Source: Mariniphaga anaerophila (GTDB lineage: Bacteria > Bacteroidota > Bacteroidia > Bacteroidales > Prolixibacteraceae). From it: 64,000 nucleotides of DNA. Within the stretch, counting starts at the first letter, position 1. Each line of letters begins with the position of its first letter. The stretch lies in the NCBI RefSeq assembly GCF_900129025.1, contig NZ_FQUM01000006.1, positions 248,001 through 312,000 of the forward strand. The letters run 5' to 3'. The notes below the pieces were generated by a model. The model saw only the letters and a list, made by a program, of their open reading frames with translations. It was not told the origin of the DNA and did not search any database. Shown piece by piece: positions 16,995 through 26,645 of the stretch. A program made the translations under genes and the position numbers.

Positions 16995-18584
16995 ATGATA
17001 AACATTAAACCGGCTGAAATATCTGAAATACTGAAGCAACAACTGGATAGCTTCAAGTCGGAAGCAGAATTGGAAGAAGTGGGCACCGTTTTGCAGGTTG
17101 GCGACGGAATTGCCCGTATTTACGGTCTGTCGAATGTCGAATCCAACGAAATGATTGAATTCGAAAGCGGCATAAAAGGAATTGTGCTGAACCTGGAAGA
17201 AGACAACGTGGGAGCGGTACTTCTCGGCCCATCCGAAGAAGTAAAAGAGGGCGACACCGTAAAACGGCTTCAACGCATTGCCTCCATCAATGTTGGCGAA
17301 AACTTGCTGGGACGAGTTATCAATACCATTGGTGAACCACTCGACGGCAAAGGCCCCATTGGTGGAGAATTGATGGAGCTGCCACTGGAAAGAAAAGCGC
17401 CCGGGGTAATCTTCCGTCAGCCGGTAAAACAGCCGCTTCAAACCGGATTAAAAGCTATTGATGCCATGATTCCAATCGGACGCGGGCAGCGTGAGCTGAT
17501 CATTGGCGACCGCCAAACCGGGAAAACAGCTGTGGCTATTGATACCATTATTAACCAACGCGAAAATTACGAAAAAGGGACCCCGGTATATTGTATTTAT
17601 GTGGCAATCGGGCAAAAAGGCTCAACTGTTGCAAATATTGTTTCCACCCTTCAAAAATACGGAGCCATGGACTATACAGTTGTTGTATCGTCCACCGCAT
17701 CAGACCCGGCAGCACTCCAGTTTTATGCACCGTACGGCGGAATGGCCATCGGCGAATATTTCCGCGATACCGGACGCGATGCGTTGATTGTGCTTGACGA
17801 CCTTTCTAAACAGGCCGTTTCTTACCGCGAAGTTTCGTTGCTGCTTCGTCGTCCACCGGGTCGCGAAGCTTATCCAGGAGACGTTTTCTACCTGCACTCC
17901 AGACTGTTGGAACGCGCAGCAAAAGTTATCGATTCAGATGAAATTGCCTCTCAAATGAACGACCTTCCCGAAGGGCTTAAAAACAAAGTAAAAGGAGGAG
18001 GCTCGCTTACGGCACTTCCCATTATCGAAACTCAGGCAGGCGACGTTTCAGCATACATTCCCACAAACGTAATTTCCATTACCGACGGACAAATATTCCT
18101 GGAATCGAACCTGTTCAACTCCGGATTCAGACCGGCAATTAATGTGGGAATCTCCGTTTCGCGTGTAGGTGGAAATGCGCAAATTAAGTCCATGAAAAAA
18201 ATTGCGGGAACACTGAAACTCGACCAGGCTCAGTACCGTGAGCTGGAAGCTTTTGCCAAGTTTGGCTCAGACCTCGATGCCGCTACCATGCGTATACTCG
18301 ATAAAGGCCGGAAAAACATGGAAATTCTGAAACAACACCAGTACTCTCCAATGAAGGTAGAACACCAGGTTGCATTAATATACTGCGGTGTAAAAGAGTT
18401 ACTGCGGACAGTTCCGACAGATAAAGTAAAAGAGTTTGAAAATGCTTTCCTCCAGCTCATGGAAACGGAAAACCGCGATGTGCTTGATTCCATAAAAGAA
18501 GGAAACATGACTGAAAAAATTGAGAAAGTGTTAACAGACGTAGCTGCCGAAGCAGCCGCCAAATACACACAAAGGGTTGAATAA
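16995..18584 (+). CDS. atpA: ATP synthase F1 subunit alpha
   Basis: 529 aa. Non-catalytic nucleotide-binding subunit of F1. Walker A GDRQTGKT (171-178), the LVVLDD-type Walker B ([16 protein letters not shown]) and the alpha-specific [23 protein letters not shown] are visible. The beta subunit is not encoded in this cluster; atpG follows after six bases. Confidence 0.97.
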   Translation: MINIKPAEISEILKQQLDSFKSEAELEEVGTVLQVGDGIARIYGLSNVESNEMIEFESGIKGIVLNLEEDNVGAVLLGPSEEVKEGDTVKRLQRIASINVGENLLGRVINTIGEPLDGKGPIGGELMELPLERKAPGVIFRQPVKQPLQTGLKAIDAMIPIGRGQRELIIGDRQTGKTAVAIDTIINQRENYEKGTPVYCIYVAIGQKGSTVANIVSTLQKYGAMDYTVVVSSTASDPAALQFYAPYGGMAIGEYFRDTGRDALIVLDDLSKQAVSYREVSLLLRRPPGREAYPGDVFYLHSRLLERAAKVIDSDEIASQMNDLPEGLKNKVKGGGSLTALPIIETQAGDVSAYIPTNVISITDGQIFLESNLFNSGFRPAINVGISVSRVGGNAQIKSMKKIAGTLKLDQAQYRELEAFAKFGSDLDAATMRILDKGRKNMEILKQHQYSPMKVEHQVALIYCGVKELLRTVPTDKVKEFENAFLQLMETENRDVLDSIKEGNMTEKIEKVLTDVAAEAAAKYTQRVE

Positions 18585-18590
18585 TTTAAA

Positions 18591-19469
18591 ATGGCAGGGT
18601 TAAAAGAAATACGAACACGCATATCGTCGGTAACAACAACCAGGCAGGTTACCAGCGCAATGAAAATGGTTTCGGCGGCCAAGCTAAAAAAAGCGCAGGA
18701 CGCCATTCTGCAAATTCGTCCGTATGTAGATAAGCTGCATCAGATTCTGGTTTCCATTGGCTCCAGCCTCAACGAAGCAGACGAATCGGTTTACACGCAG
18801 CAGCGGGAGCCTGAAAAAATACTCGTCGTGCTGATTTCTTCGAACCGGGGACTGTGCGGCGGTTTTAACATGAACATTGCAAAAAAATCGGTAGAACTGG
18901 TTCATTCAAAATACAGCCTTCAATTCCAAATGGGGAACGTAGATTTTCTGTGCATTGGCAAGCAGGCCGAAAAACAGGTTAAACTACGGGGAATGAATGT
19001 TGTGGAAAGCCATCACGAACTTTTTGACACGCTCGACTTTGAACATGTTTACGTACTAGCTGAGGAAATAATGAAGGACTTTGCCGAAGGGAAGTACGAC
19101 ACAGTTGAACTGGTTTACAATCAGTTTTTAAACGCAGCTACACAAATTAACACCACAGAACAATTTCTGCCGGTGGAAATGGAAACAGAAGAACAAGGGC
19201 ACCAACTGTACGATTATATTTTTGAACCTTCGAAGGAATACATGATTAAAGAACTAATTCCCAGAAGTTTAAAAATACAATTTTACAAAGCGATGCTCGA
19301 TTCGCATGCGGCAGAGCACGGCGCAAGGATGACTGCCATGCACCAGGCAACCGACAATGCATCTGAGCTGCTTAAAGATTTGACTCTGCAATACAACAAA
19401 GTACGCCAGGCGTCAATTACCAGCGAAATTCTGGAAATTGTGAGCGGGGCTGAAGCGTTAAACGGATAA
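18591..19469 (+). CDS. atpG: ATP synthase F1 subunit gamma
   Basis: 292 aa central rotor shaft. N-terminal helix with MAGLKEIRTRISSVTTTRQVTSAMKMV-type sequence, the SNRGLCGGFN motif and the C-terminal RQASITSEILEIVSGAEAL helix are all typical. It is the last gene of the operon. In many Bacteroidota beta and epsilon (atpD, atpC) sit in a separate locus, which fits their absence here. Stop is four bases from the convergent methyltransferase stop. Confidence 0.95.
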   Translation: MAGLKEIRTRISSVTTTRQVTSAMKMVSAAKLKKAQDAILQIRPYVDKLHQILVSIGSSLNEADESVYTQQREPEKILVVLISSNRGLCGGFNMNIAKKSVELVHSKYSLQFQMGNVDFLCIGKQAEKQVKLRGMNVVESHHELFDTLDFEHVYVLAEEIMKDFAEGKYDTVELVYNQFLNAATQINTTEQFLPVEMETEEQGHQLYDYIFEPSKEYMIKELIPRSLKIQFYKAMLDSHAAEHGARMTAMHQATDNASELLKDLTLQYNKVRQASITSEILEIVSGAEALNG

Positions 19470-19473
19470 ACAA

Positions 19474-20178
19474 TTATTTCTTTCGCAAAACGAGAATTAG
19501 ATTGGTTGCCGGCTGGAAACCGTATTTTAGCGCTTTACTTCGGAACTCTTCGATTTGAGGCTGAAGAACATCGTATTCTGCACTTCCTTTGATCTGCTCC
19601 AGCATCGATTTCATTTTCTCGATTCGCAAATCGAGTTCTGCTTCATCTTCCACGAGATTCACATTTCTGCGCTGTTCAAAAAAGAACTGAACCGGCAACT
19701 CTGCTACTTTTAGCATTTGAAGAATGGCATCTTTGGTGAATGTTTTTCGGTGATATCTCCCCATCAACCGATCGATGTGGCTGCGAAAATGATGATACAA
19801 TTTATGAACTTCCTGGGCAGGAGTCAGCCCGTCGCTAATAACTTCGTTTACAACAATGTATCCGTCCGGTTTTACCACCCGTCTGATTTCTTTAAGCCCC
19901 TTTTGTACTTTTGACAGATGGTGCAACGCCATCGAAATACTCACCACATCAAACGAATCATCTTCGAAATCGAGCTTTTCTGCAACCATTTGCCGAAACG
20001 TTACATCCTGAAAATGGTTGCGGGCAGCTTCCAGTGCTTCTTCACTGGGATCTACCCCGGTAATTACAGCTTCGGGAAATGTTTTTTTCAGCACATGAAT
20101 AAAACCTCCGCCTCCGGTGCCAACATCCAACACATGGTGTATTTCGATGTCTTTAAAGTAATTGATTAGTGGTTCCAT
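19474..20178 (-). CDS. Class I SAM-dependent methyltransferase (UbiE/type 11-like)
   Basis: 234 aa. SAM motif LDVGTGGGGF (17-26), acidic VDPSEE, the DDSFDVVSISMALHHL motif and RRVVKPDGYIVVNE are those of the methyltransferase-11 family. The C-terminal 90 residues are helical and charged, with no known specificity signature. It is not clearly MenG/UbiE, which has a longer conserved C-terminus. Substrate unknown. A promoter-like box lies at 20225-20232. Confidence 0.75.
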   Translation of the reverse strand: MEPLINYFKDIEIHHVLDVGTGGGGFIHVLKKTFPEAVITGVDPSEEALEAARNHFQDVTFRQMVAEKLDFEDDSFDVVSISMALHHLSKVQKGLKEIRRVVKPDGYIVVNEVISDGLTPAQEVHKLYHHFRSHIDRLMGRYHRKTFTKDAILQMLKVAELPVQFFFEQRRNVNLVEDEAELDLRIEKMKSMLEQIKGSAEYDVLQPQIEEFRSKALKYGFQPATNLILVLRKK

Positions 20179-20224
20179 ATCTGTCAGAAACTCCTTTTAT
20201 TGATTTTACATTTTGTCTTCAATA

Positions 20225-20232
20225 CAAATATA
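20225..20232 (-). promoter_or_regulatory. -7 box upstream of the methyltransferase
   Basis: TATATTTG on the minus strand, full match to TAnnTTTG, 46 bases before the ATG. No -33 TTG at usual spacing. Confidence 0.4.
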
Positions 20233-20252
20233 AAAATCCTGAGATTTCTGAA

Positions 20253-20993
20253 TTAAATAAGCAATAAAAATGCAGATAAAGCGGTAACAACAATTACAAA
20301 TGTGCGGTATGTTTTGTCGGGAATCTTTTTCACCAGCCACACACCCAAAACAGCGCCGAGCGCAATTCCCGGAAGCAAAATCAAATCCAGCTTCAGGGTT
20401 TGCCAATCAATGGTTTTCCACACAAAAATGTGTAACGGAAACTTGCTGATATTGATAATTAGAAAAAACCATGCTCCGGTGCCGATAAAACTGTTCTTGG
20501 GCAAACGCATTGCCAGCAGGTAAATGGCGAAAATTGGCCCGGCAACATTTCCAATCATTGTAGCAAAACCACCCAAAATCCCCATTGCTGCGGCAAACCA
20601 CCAGGTATCCGGAAAAAAACGATTGCCTTTTCGCCGGTCTTTCCACAACATCAGGGCAATGCAAATAAATACCAGTATTGCAATAATGTTTTTAAACCAC
20701 TCGTCGTTAACTACTTCGCCTACCCATAAAGCAACACCCACTCCCCCAAAAGCCCACGGCAGCAGTCGCCACAAGTATTTCCACTGAGCGTGACGATGGT
20801 AGTATCCTACCCCGAACCAATCGGCCATCATTAAAATCGGAAGCAAAATACCGGTTGAAGCTTTTCCTCCGAAAATTAGCGCCAGCACCGGCACAACCGC
20901 CATAGAAACACCGGGAACACCTACTTTTGACATCCCTATTAACATGGCACAACAAAACAGCAACAACCATTGCAGAAGTGTAAAATCAATCAT
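20253..20993 (-). CDS. TSUP family transporter (TauE/SafE-like permease)
   Basis: 246 aa with about seven to eight hydrophobic helices. N-terminal GMSKVGVPGVSMAVVPVLALIFGGKASTG and mid-protein GILGGFATMIGNVAGPIFAIYLLA are the duplicated TSUP signatures. The family moves sulfite, sulfonates or organic anions; the substrate cannot be called here. The methyltransferase starts 74 bases downstream on the same strand, but no functional link is evident. Confidence 0.82.
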   Translation of the reverse strand: MIDFTLLQWLLLFCCAMLIGMSKVGVPGVSMAVVPVLALIFGGKASTGILLPILMMADWFGVGYYHRHAQWKYLWRLLPWAFGGVGVALWVGEVVNDEWFKNIIAILVFICIALMLWKDRRKGNRFFPDTWWFAAAMGILGGFATMIGNVAGPIFAIYLLAMRLPKNSFIGTGAWFFLIINISKFPLHIFVWKTIDWQTLKLDLILLPGIALGAVLGVWLVKKIPDKTYRTFVIVVTALSAFLLLI

Positions 20994-21048
20994 TTATCCG
21001 GATTTAAGGTTAGTAGAATTCATTTGAACGAATCACGCGAACGGCTTT

Positions 21049-21432
21049 CTAAAAGATCTTGCTTTCCAGCTCTTTTAATTCGATCTCGTCAATCTTGCCA
21101 AACCAGTCGCCCAATTTGGCACGAGCCTTTTCTTTTATTTCGGGAGTGATATTTGAAGAGACCTGGGTAAGTGCAAACAACAACACGCCCAAATCATCGG
21201 AGTAACCAATTAGCGGAGTAAAATCAAAAATGGCATCGGTAGGCAAAATAAAGTAGCCCAAAGCAGCCGCAATAGAAAGCTTGGTTTTGACTGCTACTTT
21301 TTTGTCATTCATTACATAATACAACAACAAAACACCGTAAACCACTGTCGTTCCGGCCGATTTCGAATAATTTTTTATTTTCTCCCAAAATGATTTTTCT
21401 GAAAAATATGTAGAAAACTGGTTGTCACTCAT
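21049..21432 (-). CDS. DUF1232 (YkvA-like) small membrane protein
   Basis: 127 aa. The core KTKLSIAAALGYFILPTDAIFDFTPLIGYSDDLGVLLFAL is the DUF1232 signature, with one or two membrane segments. Function is unknown in the family. Notable is a Shine-Dalgarno-like GGAG seven bases before the ATG (minus strand, 21440-21443), uncommon in this phylum, and a full -7 box at 21476-21483, so it is its own transcription unit. Confidence 0.8.
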   Translation of the reverse strand: MSDNQFSTYFSEKSFWEKIKNYSKSAGTTVVYGVLLLYYVMNDKKVAVKTKLSIAAALGYFILPTDAIFDFTPLIGYSDDLGVLLFALTQVSSNITPEIKEKARAKLGDWFGKIDEIELKELESKIF

Positions 21433-21475
21433 TATAAAACTCCTCTCAAAAACTGTTATTTCAATCTTTTGCCAA

Positions 21476-21483
21476 CAAAGTTA
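21476..21483 (-). promoter_or_regulatory. -7 box of the DUF1232 gene
   Basis: TAACTTTG on the minus strand, full match, about 44 bases before the ATG. It is divergent from the mrp promoter. Confidence 0.5.
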
Positions 21484-21576
21484 GTATAATTTACATTTCG
21501 GTTTCTGCGGCAAACCGTTGAATTCCAAACAAAGCATTGATTTTCCAAATCCCTTAAAATACCTTAAGATATTTTT

Positions 21577-21584
21577 TAATTTTG
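21577..21584 (+). promoter_or_regulatory. -7 box of mrp
   Basis: TAATTTTG, full match, 24 bases before the mrp ATG at 21609. Confidence 0.55.
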
Positions 21585-21608
21585 TAGTCCAATTTTAAAA
21601 ACACTATC

Positions 21609-22724
21609 ATGAATGATATTCCTCGCAAATTAATTGTGCCTAAAAACGTCACCGATGCATTGCGGACAGTTACATACCCCGGGAGCAACGAAGATGTGGT
21701 TTCGCTGGACATGGTTCAGGAAATAAGAATTGCCGGTCAGCGTGTTAGTTTTTCGCTGGTATTTCAGAAAAGCGACGACCCAAATATTGAACCGCTGGTG
21801 CTGGCATGTGAAAAAGCAATAAAAGAGTATTTAGGCGAACAGGTTGAAATAGAGGACAACATTACGGTTAAGTTTCTGCACGACATGGAACGTCCCGTTT
21901 TACCCGGAGTAAAAAATATTATTGCCGTGGCATCGGGTAAAGGCGGTGTAGGAAAATCAACGGTTGCAGTTAACCTGGCAGTTGCACTTGCCAACACCGG
22001 AGCTAAAGTCGGATTAATCGATGCTGATATTTTCGGGCCATCTATTCCCAAAATGTTCGGGGCAGAAGATGTTCGTCCGTCCGGCGAAAAAATTGACGGA
22101 CGGGACATGATTAATCCGGTTGAAAAATACGGCGTAAAATTTTTGTCCATCGGGTTTTTTGTTGATACCGAAAGTGCTATTATCTGGCGTGGCCCCATGG
22201 CTTCGAATGCGCTGAAACAACTTATTATGGATGGGAACTGGGGCGAACTGGATTATATGCTTATCGACCTTCCCCCCGGAACCAGCGATATTCACCTGAC
22301 TTTGGTACAAACCATTCCGGTTACGGGAGCTGTAATTGTAACCACCCCGCAGGATGTTGCCCTGGCCGACGTCGTTCGCGGCACCAGCATGTTCCAGAGC
22401 AAATCAATCGATGTTCCGGTGCTTGGCCTTGTTGAAAACATGGCATGGTTTACTCCCGCCGAGCTTCCCGACAATAAATACTACATTTTCGGAAAAGACG
22501 GAGGTAAAAAGCTGTGTGAAAAAATCGGGCTGAAACTGCTAGGACAAATACCTATTGTACAAAGCATTAGAGAAGGAGGTGACCACGGAACTCCGGTTGC
22601 CACAGAAACTGACTCGATTACCGGTATTGCATTCGCAGATGTTGCCAAAAGCATTGCACAACAGGTGCATATCCGCAACATTGCAAAGGCACCTACTAAA
22701 AAGGTAAAAATTACCCGAAAATAG
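21609..22724 (+). CDS. mrp: Mrp/ApbC-type iron-sulfur carrier ATPase, no CxxC
   Basis: 371 aa. N-terminal DUF59/MIP18-like domain (about 10-90) followed by a ParA-like ATPase with deviant Walker A GKGGVGKS (110-117) and DLPPGTSD. Mrp/ApbC proteins carry [4Fe-4S] clusters to apo-enzymes, normally through a C-terminal CxxC after ENM. Here the matching place reads VENMAWFTPAELPDNKYYIFG, with both cysteines missing. I believe this is common in Bacteroidota. Cluster carriage may therefore use other ligands, or the protein may have another role. Confidence 0.88.
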   Translation: MNDIPRKLIVPKNVTDALRTVTYPGSNEDVVSLDMVQEIRIAGQRVSFSLVFQKSDDPNIEPLVLACEKAIKEYLGEQVEIEDNITVKFLHDMERPVLPGVKNIIAVASGKGGVGKSTVAVNLAVALANTGAKVGLIDADIFGPSIPKMFGAEDVRPSGEKIDGRDMINPVEKYGVKFLSIGFFVDTESAIIWRGPMASNALKQLIMDGNWGELDYMLIDLPPGTSDIHLTLVQTIPVTGAVIVTTPQDVALADVVRGTSMFQSKSIDVPVLGLVENMAWFTPAELPDNKYYIFGKDGGKKLCEKIGLKLLGQIPIVQSIREGGDHGTPVATETDSITGIAFADVAKSIAQQVHIRNIAKAPTKKVKITRK

Positions 22725-22784
22725 CAGCAATAACCTTTTCAGTCACATAACCTTCTTTTGCAGCGGCAGGGCTGTAAAAATTAT

Positions 22785-22792
22785 TATTTTTG
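22785..22792 (+). promoter_or_regulatory. -7 box of sprE
   Basis: TATTTTTG, full match, with a TTG at 22758-22760 (24-base spacing, rather long). The transcript would have a leader of about 83 bases that includes the 11-codon ORF. Confidence 0.5.
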
Positions 22793-22836
22793 TGCCTTTG
22801 GCAACGGAATAAATTTGAAAAAAGAATTACAATAAT

Positions 22837-22872
22837 ATGGCAAAATCTCAGTTTATTCCTAAAGCCACTTAA
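22837..22872 (+). CDS. Eleven-codon ORF in the sprE leader
   Basis: ATG at 22837 gives MAKSQFIPKAT followed by TAA TAA. It is in the same frame as sprE and ends nine bases before the sprE TTG start. It has a good start codon in A-rich context. It may be a regulatory upstream ORF that couples translation to the weak TTG, or chance. No amino-acid bias suggests classical attenuation. Confidence 0.35.
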   Translation: MAKSQFIPKAT

Positions 22873-22881
22873 TAACTGTAT

Positions 22882-25800
22882 TTGAAGCGATTTTTACTAC
22901 ATACCATAGGGCTATTACTCCTGATGCCGCTTTATCAAAGGTGTTCAACCGAAAAGAATACCTTTGCCACACGTACATTCCATAATGTGACGTCGCAATA
23001 CAACGTGTATTTCAACGGGAATGAAAGTTTTAAAGCGGGGGTAGAACGAATTGAGACCAGCATTGAAGATGATTTCACACGGTTGCTCCCCATTTATAAA
23101 GAAAGCGACCCATCTGCCGCCAACCTGGCAAAAGCCGACATGGACAATGCAGTGTTGAAAGCTTCAAAACTTATTGAGCTGCATTCAATTACTCAAAAGC
23201 CAAAGCGAAAAAGGCGCAGAACCCGCCGCTACCAAGAGTTTGCCAGCAAGGAAGAATTTAATCCGTGGATTGACGACAGCTACCTTTTAATAGGAAAAGC
23301 CTATTTCTTCCAGCACAATTTTATGGCTGCCATCAACAATCTTTCTTTTATTCAACGGAAATATCCCGATGGAGATGCCAGGTATGAGGCACAAATATGG
23401 CTTATTCGCAGTTACTCTGAATTACAAAGGTTTGCCGAGGCTTCGGAAGTAATTCAATCTGTTCAGAACAACAGGGATTTTCCCCGAAAACTGGAGCGTG
23501 ACCTGGCAGTGGCAACTGCCGACTATTATATCAAACAAAAAGAATACGCAGAGGCCATCAAGTTTATTGATATCGCCATAAGCAAAACTTTGTGGAAAAA
23601 GCAAAAGGCCAGGCTACAGTACATCGCAGCCCAGTTGTACGAAGAAACAGACAAACCAATGCTGGCTGCCGAGGCGTACCGGAAAGTAACCCGCCTAAAC
23701 CCGGATTACCGCATGGCTTTCAATGCAAAAATAAATGCAGCTGGAGTTTTCTCCGGAGAAGGCGATGCAGAAAAGACGAAAAAAGAGTTGCGAAAAATGC
23801 TGCGCGACAAAAAGAACGTCGAATTCCGGGATCAGATATATTATGCGCTGGGAAATATTTTCTTTGGGGAAGGAGCACGCGAAACTGCCATCGAGAATTA
23901 CCGCAATTCGGTAGCAAGCAGTTACAATAATCAGTTTCAGCGCGCTCACTCGGCAATTACGCTGGCCGACCTTTATTTCGAAGACAAAAAATACCGCGAA
24001 GCACAGGCGTACTACGACAGTGCAATGATTATTATCGACGAAACGTATCCCAACTATACAAAGCTTTCTAACCAGTACCGCAGTTTGTCAAACCTGGTGG
24101 AAAACATAGTTACCGTTGAGCGGGAAGACAGCCTGCAACGTATTGCATTACTGCCCGACGCCGAACGGGAAGCATTAATTGCCCGTATGATGCGCGAAGA
24201 ACAGGAACATCAGCGCAACCTGGAAAATCTGGCAATGCAAGGACAACGCGACCAGGGATACTACCGCTCAAACCGTTACAGAATGGGTATGGGAAGTGGA
24301 CAGCAAGGCGCGGGCTGGTACTTTTATAACCCGCAAACAGTGGCCTACGGACAAGTTACCTTTAAACAACGCTGGGGAGAACGAAAGCTGGAAGACAACT
24401 GGAGGCGTTCCAATAAAAACACCGTTTCGATGGACGAAATGGATGAGCTGGCTGGAGTAGATTCTTCCCTGATTGTTCAGCGCGTGGAAGACCCCATGCA
24501 AAAAGAGTTTTACACACAAGACCTGCCGTTGACCGATTCGTTAATGGCCGTTTCGCACGATAAAATAAGGGATGCATTATACAACGCCGGAAAAATTTAC
24601 AAGTCAGAATTTTCAAATTACCAGCGCTCAGCAGAAGCTCTTGAAGAATTACAGAGAAGGTATCCCAACAACATCTACCAACTGTCGGCTTACTACGATT
24701 TATACGATTTGTACGAACTAATGGGAGACAAACAAAAATCGAACTACTACAGAAATCTTATTATTTCAAAATTCCCCGACAGCAAATATGCACAGTACCT
24801 GCTGAATCCCAACTTCTTTATTGAGCTGGAAGCCCGCACAGACAGTTTGAACCGCATTTACGAGGAAACATTTAAAAACTACCGCTCGGGTAATTACCGA
24901 AACGTAATCACGCTGGCCAATTCAATGAAAACAATGAAGCCGGACAGCGTTGTTATCCCCAAAATTGATTTTATGCAAACTGTGGCGCAGGGTACACAAA
25001 CCGATATTCACGGTTTTGAAAGCCTGCTGAAAAGCTATATTGAAACATGGCCCAAAGCAGAACCCACTCCGCTTGCCACCGAAATTCTGACACTGATTCA
25101 GGACAGCACACTTGCCGATTATCAAAAGCTGGTGGACATGGGGTATATTAACGAAGAAATTCAGAATGAAGAATTGCTGCTGGCTCAACGCATGGAAGAC
25201 GATGAGTTTGGCGGAAAATATACTTACGACGAAGATTTGCTTCACTACTTTGTTATTGCATATCCACTCGGTGAAAAAATAGATTTAAACCGGCTTAAGT
25301 TCGACATTGCCAATTACAATATTGACCATTACACCAAAATCGATTTCGATATTGAAACCGAGGCATTGAACGAAAAAACAAACCTGGTTGTGGTGCGCGC
25401 ACTGAACAACAAAGAAGACGGAGTTATTTATCACCGGGCAATTATTAGAAGTGCCCCCGTATTCCAAACACTTGCGGGGCTTGATTATGTAAACTTCGTT
25501 ATTTCATCAACCAATTACCGGCAGGTACTTTCAGAACAATCGCTGGCCGACTACCTGAAGTTTTTCGTGAAAAATTACAGCCGCTACATCAAATCTGACT
25601 TTAGTGACGAAGAGCCCGAATTTTCTCCGGAAGAGTTGATGGCACGTGCACGGGAAGAAGAGCAGATGTTACGCGACCGCGGAGAGTTCAGGGTTGTGGA
25701 AACCGGAGCAAGCGACATGTTCAACCAGAACATTGACACGACACAAATTTTTGTGCTGGCAGTAAAAGACACCCGCATGTCGCTACGGCCAGCTTTAAGT

Positions 25801-26559
25801 GGTTTTACCCAGTTTAACCGCGACGAATTCAGAGCCTGGAACCTGTCGACACAGGTAAAACAGGCCGGGGAATACCAGTTGATAACAGTTCAAAACATTC
25901 CGTCGCTAAATGAAGCCATGTCGTACTTCCGCAAAGTGGTAATTACCAGAAGTTTGTTCGAACCACTCGGACAGGTAACCTACCGCAATTTCCTGATAAC
26001 CGAAGAAAATATTGAAAAGCTTATTGCCGAAAATAAAGTAGACGACTACATCGATTTCTTTCGAAGCAACTATATTCAGCGAAGTACAACACAACAAAAA
26101 CCTGCAACACAAACCCAGCAGGCAGCACAACCGGAAGTTAAACAAACCGAGCCGGAAGTTCAGAAAGAAACCCCGGAAACTTATACCGGACCTTACAGTA
26201 CTGAAATTGAAAAGCCGCACTATTTTGTTTTCGTCATCCCGTCGCAGGGCGTAGATAAAACCCAATTTGTAAACGGACTGGAACAGTTCAATAAAGCCGG
26301 AAACAATCCTTCCATGGGCATTAAAGAAGTTCCCATTGACGAATATCGTGTTGCAATTGTCATTTCGGGTCTGTCCGACAAAGAGGCTGCCACCCGCTAC
26401 TCACGGACAGTGGTGCAAAACCGCGATTTGTATACTCCGCTGGGCTCGGCCAACTACCGCAACTTCCTGATCTCAACCGAAAACTTCGAAATTTTCCTGA
26501 AGGAGAAAAACATTAACGACTACATGGATTTCTACAAACTCGTTTACCTGGCCAATTAA
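22882..26559 (+). CDS. sprE: SprE/PorW-type type IX secretion lipoprotein with TPRs
   Basis: 1225 aa. Needed for type IX secretion and gliding (SprE in Flavobacterium, PorW in Porphyromonas). The start must be the TTG at 22882: in-frame stops lie at 22870 and 22873, and the next ATG would delete the signal peptide. Signal peptide (KRFLLHTIGLLLLMPLYQ), candidate lipid Cys at 22 with an odd Arg before it, then THNVTSQYNVYFNGNESFKAG-like N-terminal region and TPR repeats (about 130-410 and 560-680). Three related modules end the protein (about 787-897, 953-1064 and 1111-1225), each with an aromatic YFV-type strand and a YRNFLI..EN...DY.DF ending. PorW homologues I recall are shorter. porX follows after 86 bases. 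Confidence 0.85.
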   Translation: MKRFLLHTIGLLLLMPLYQRCSTEKNTFATRTFHNVTSQYNVYFNGNESFKAGVERIETSIEDDFTRLLPIYKESDPSAANLAKADMDNAVLKASKLIELHSITQKPKRKRRRTRRYQEFASKEEFNPWIDDSYLLIGKAYFFQHNFMAAINNLSFIQRKYPDGDARYEAQIWLIRSYSELQRFAEASEVIQSVQNNRDFPRKLERDLAVATADYYIKQKEYAEAIKFIDIAISKTLWKKQKARLQYIAAQLYEETDKPMLAAEAYRKVTRLNPDYRMAFNAKINAAGVFSGEGDAEKTKKELRKMLRDKKNVEFRDQIYYALGNIFFGEGARETAIENYRNSVASSYNNQFQRAHSAITLADLYFEDKKYREAQAYYDSAMIIIDETYPNYTKLSNQYRSLSNLVENIVTVEREDSLQRIALLPDAEREALIARMMREEQEHQRNLENLAMQGQRDQGYYRSNRYRMGMGSGQQGAGWYFYNPQTVAYGQVTFKQRWGERKLEDNWRRSNKNTVSMDEMDELAGVDSSLIVQRVEDPMQKEFYTQDLPLTDSLMAVSHDKIRDALYNAGKIYKSEFSNYQRSAEALEELQRRYPNNIYQLSAYYDLYDLYELMGDKQKSNYYRNLIISKFPDSKYAQYLLNPNFFIELEARTDSLNRIYEETFKNYRSGNYRNVITLANSMKTMKPDSVVIPKIDFMQTVAQGTQTDIHGFESLLKSYIETWPKAEPTPLATEILTLIQDSTLADYQKLVDMGYINEEIQNEELLLAQRMEDDEFGGKYTYDEDLLHYFVIAYPLGEKIDLNRLKFDIANYNIDHYTKIDFDIETEALNEKTNLVVVRALNNKEDGVIYHRAIIRSAPVFQTLAGLDYVNFVISSTNYRQVLSEQSLADYLKFFVKNYSRYIKSDFSDEEPEFSPEELMARAREEEQMLRDRGEFRVVETGASDMFNQNIDTTQIFVLAVKDTRMSLRPALSGFTQFNRDEFRAWNLSTQVKQAGEYQLITVQNIPSLNEAMSYFRKVVITRSLFEPLGQVTYRNFLITEENIEKLIAENKVDDYIDFFRSNYIQRSTTQQKPATQTQQAAQPEVKQTEPEVQKETPETYTGPYSTEIEKPHYFVFVIPSQGVDKTQFVNGLEQFNKAGNNPSMGIKEVPIDEYRVAIVISGLSDKEAATRYSRTVVQNRDLYTPLGSANYRNFLISTENFEIFLKEKNINDYMDFYKLVYLAN

Positions 26560-26645
26560 CCGGGGTTAAAGTTTGTTAAGCATTTTTCCCTTCACTTTTT
26601 TTGTTTGTAACTTTAGAACCAACGAAAACAATTAAGAAACAGATT

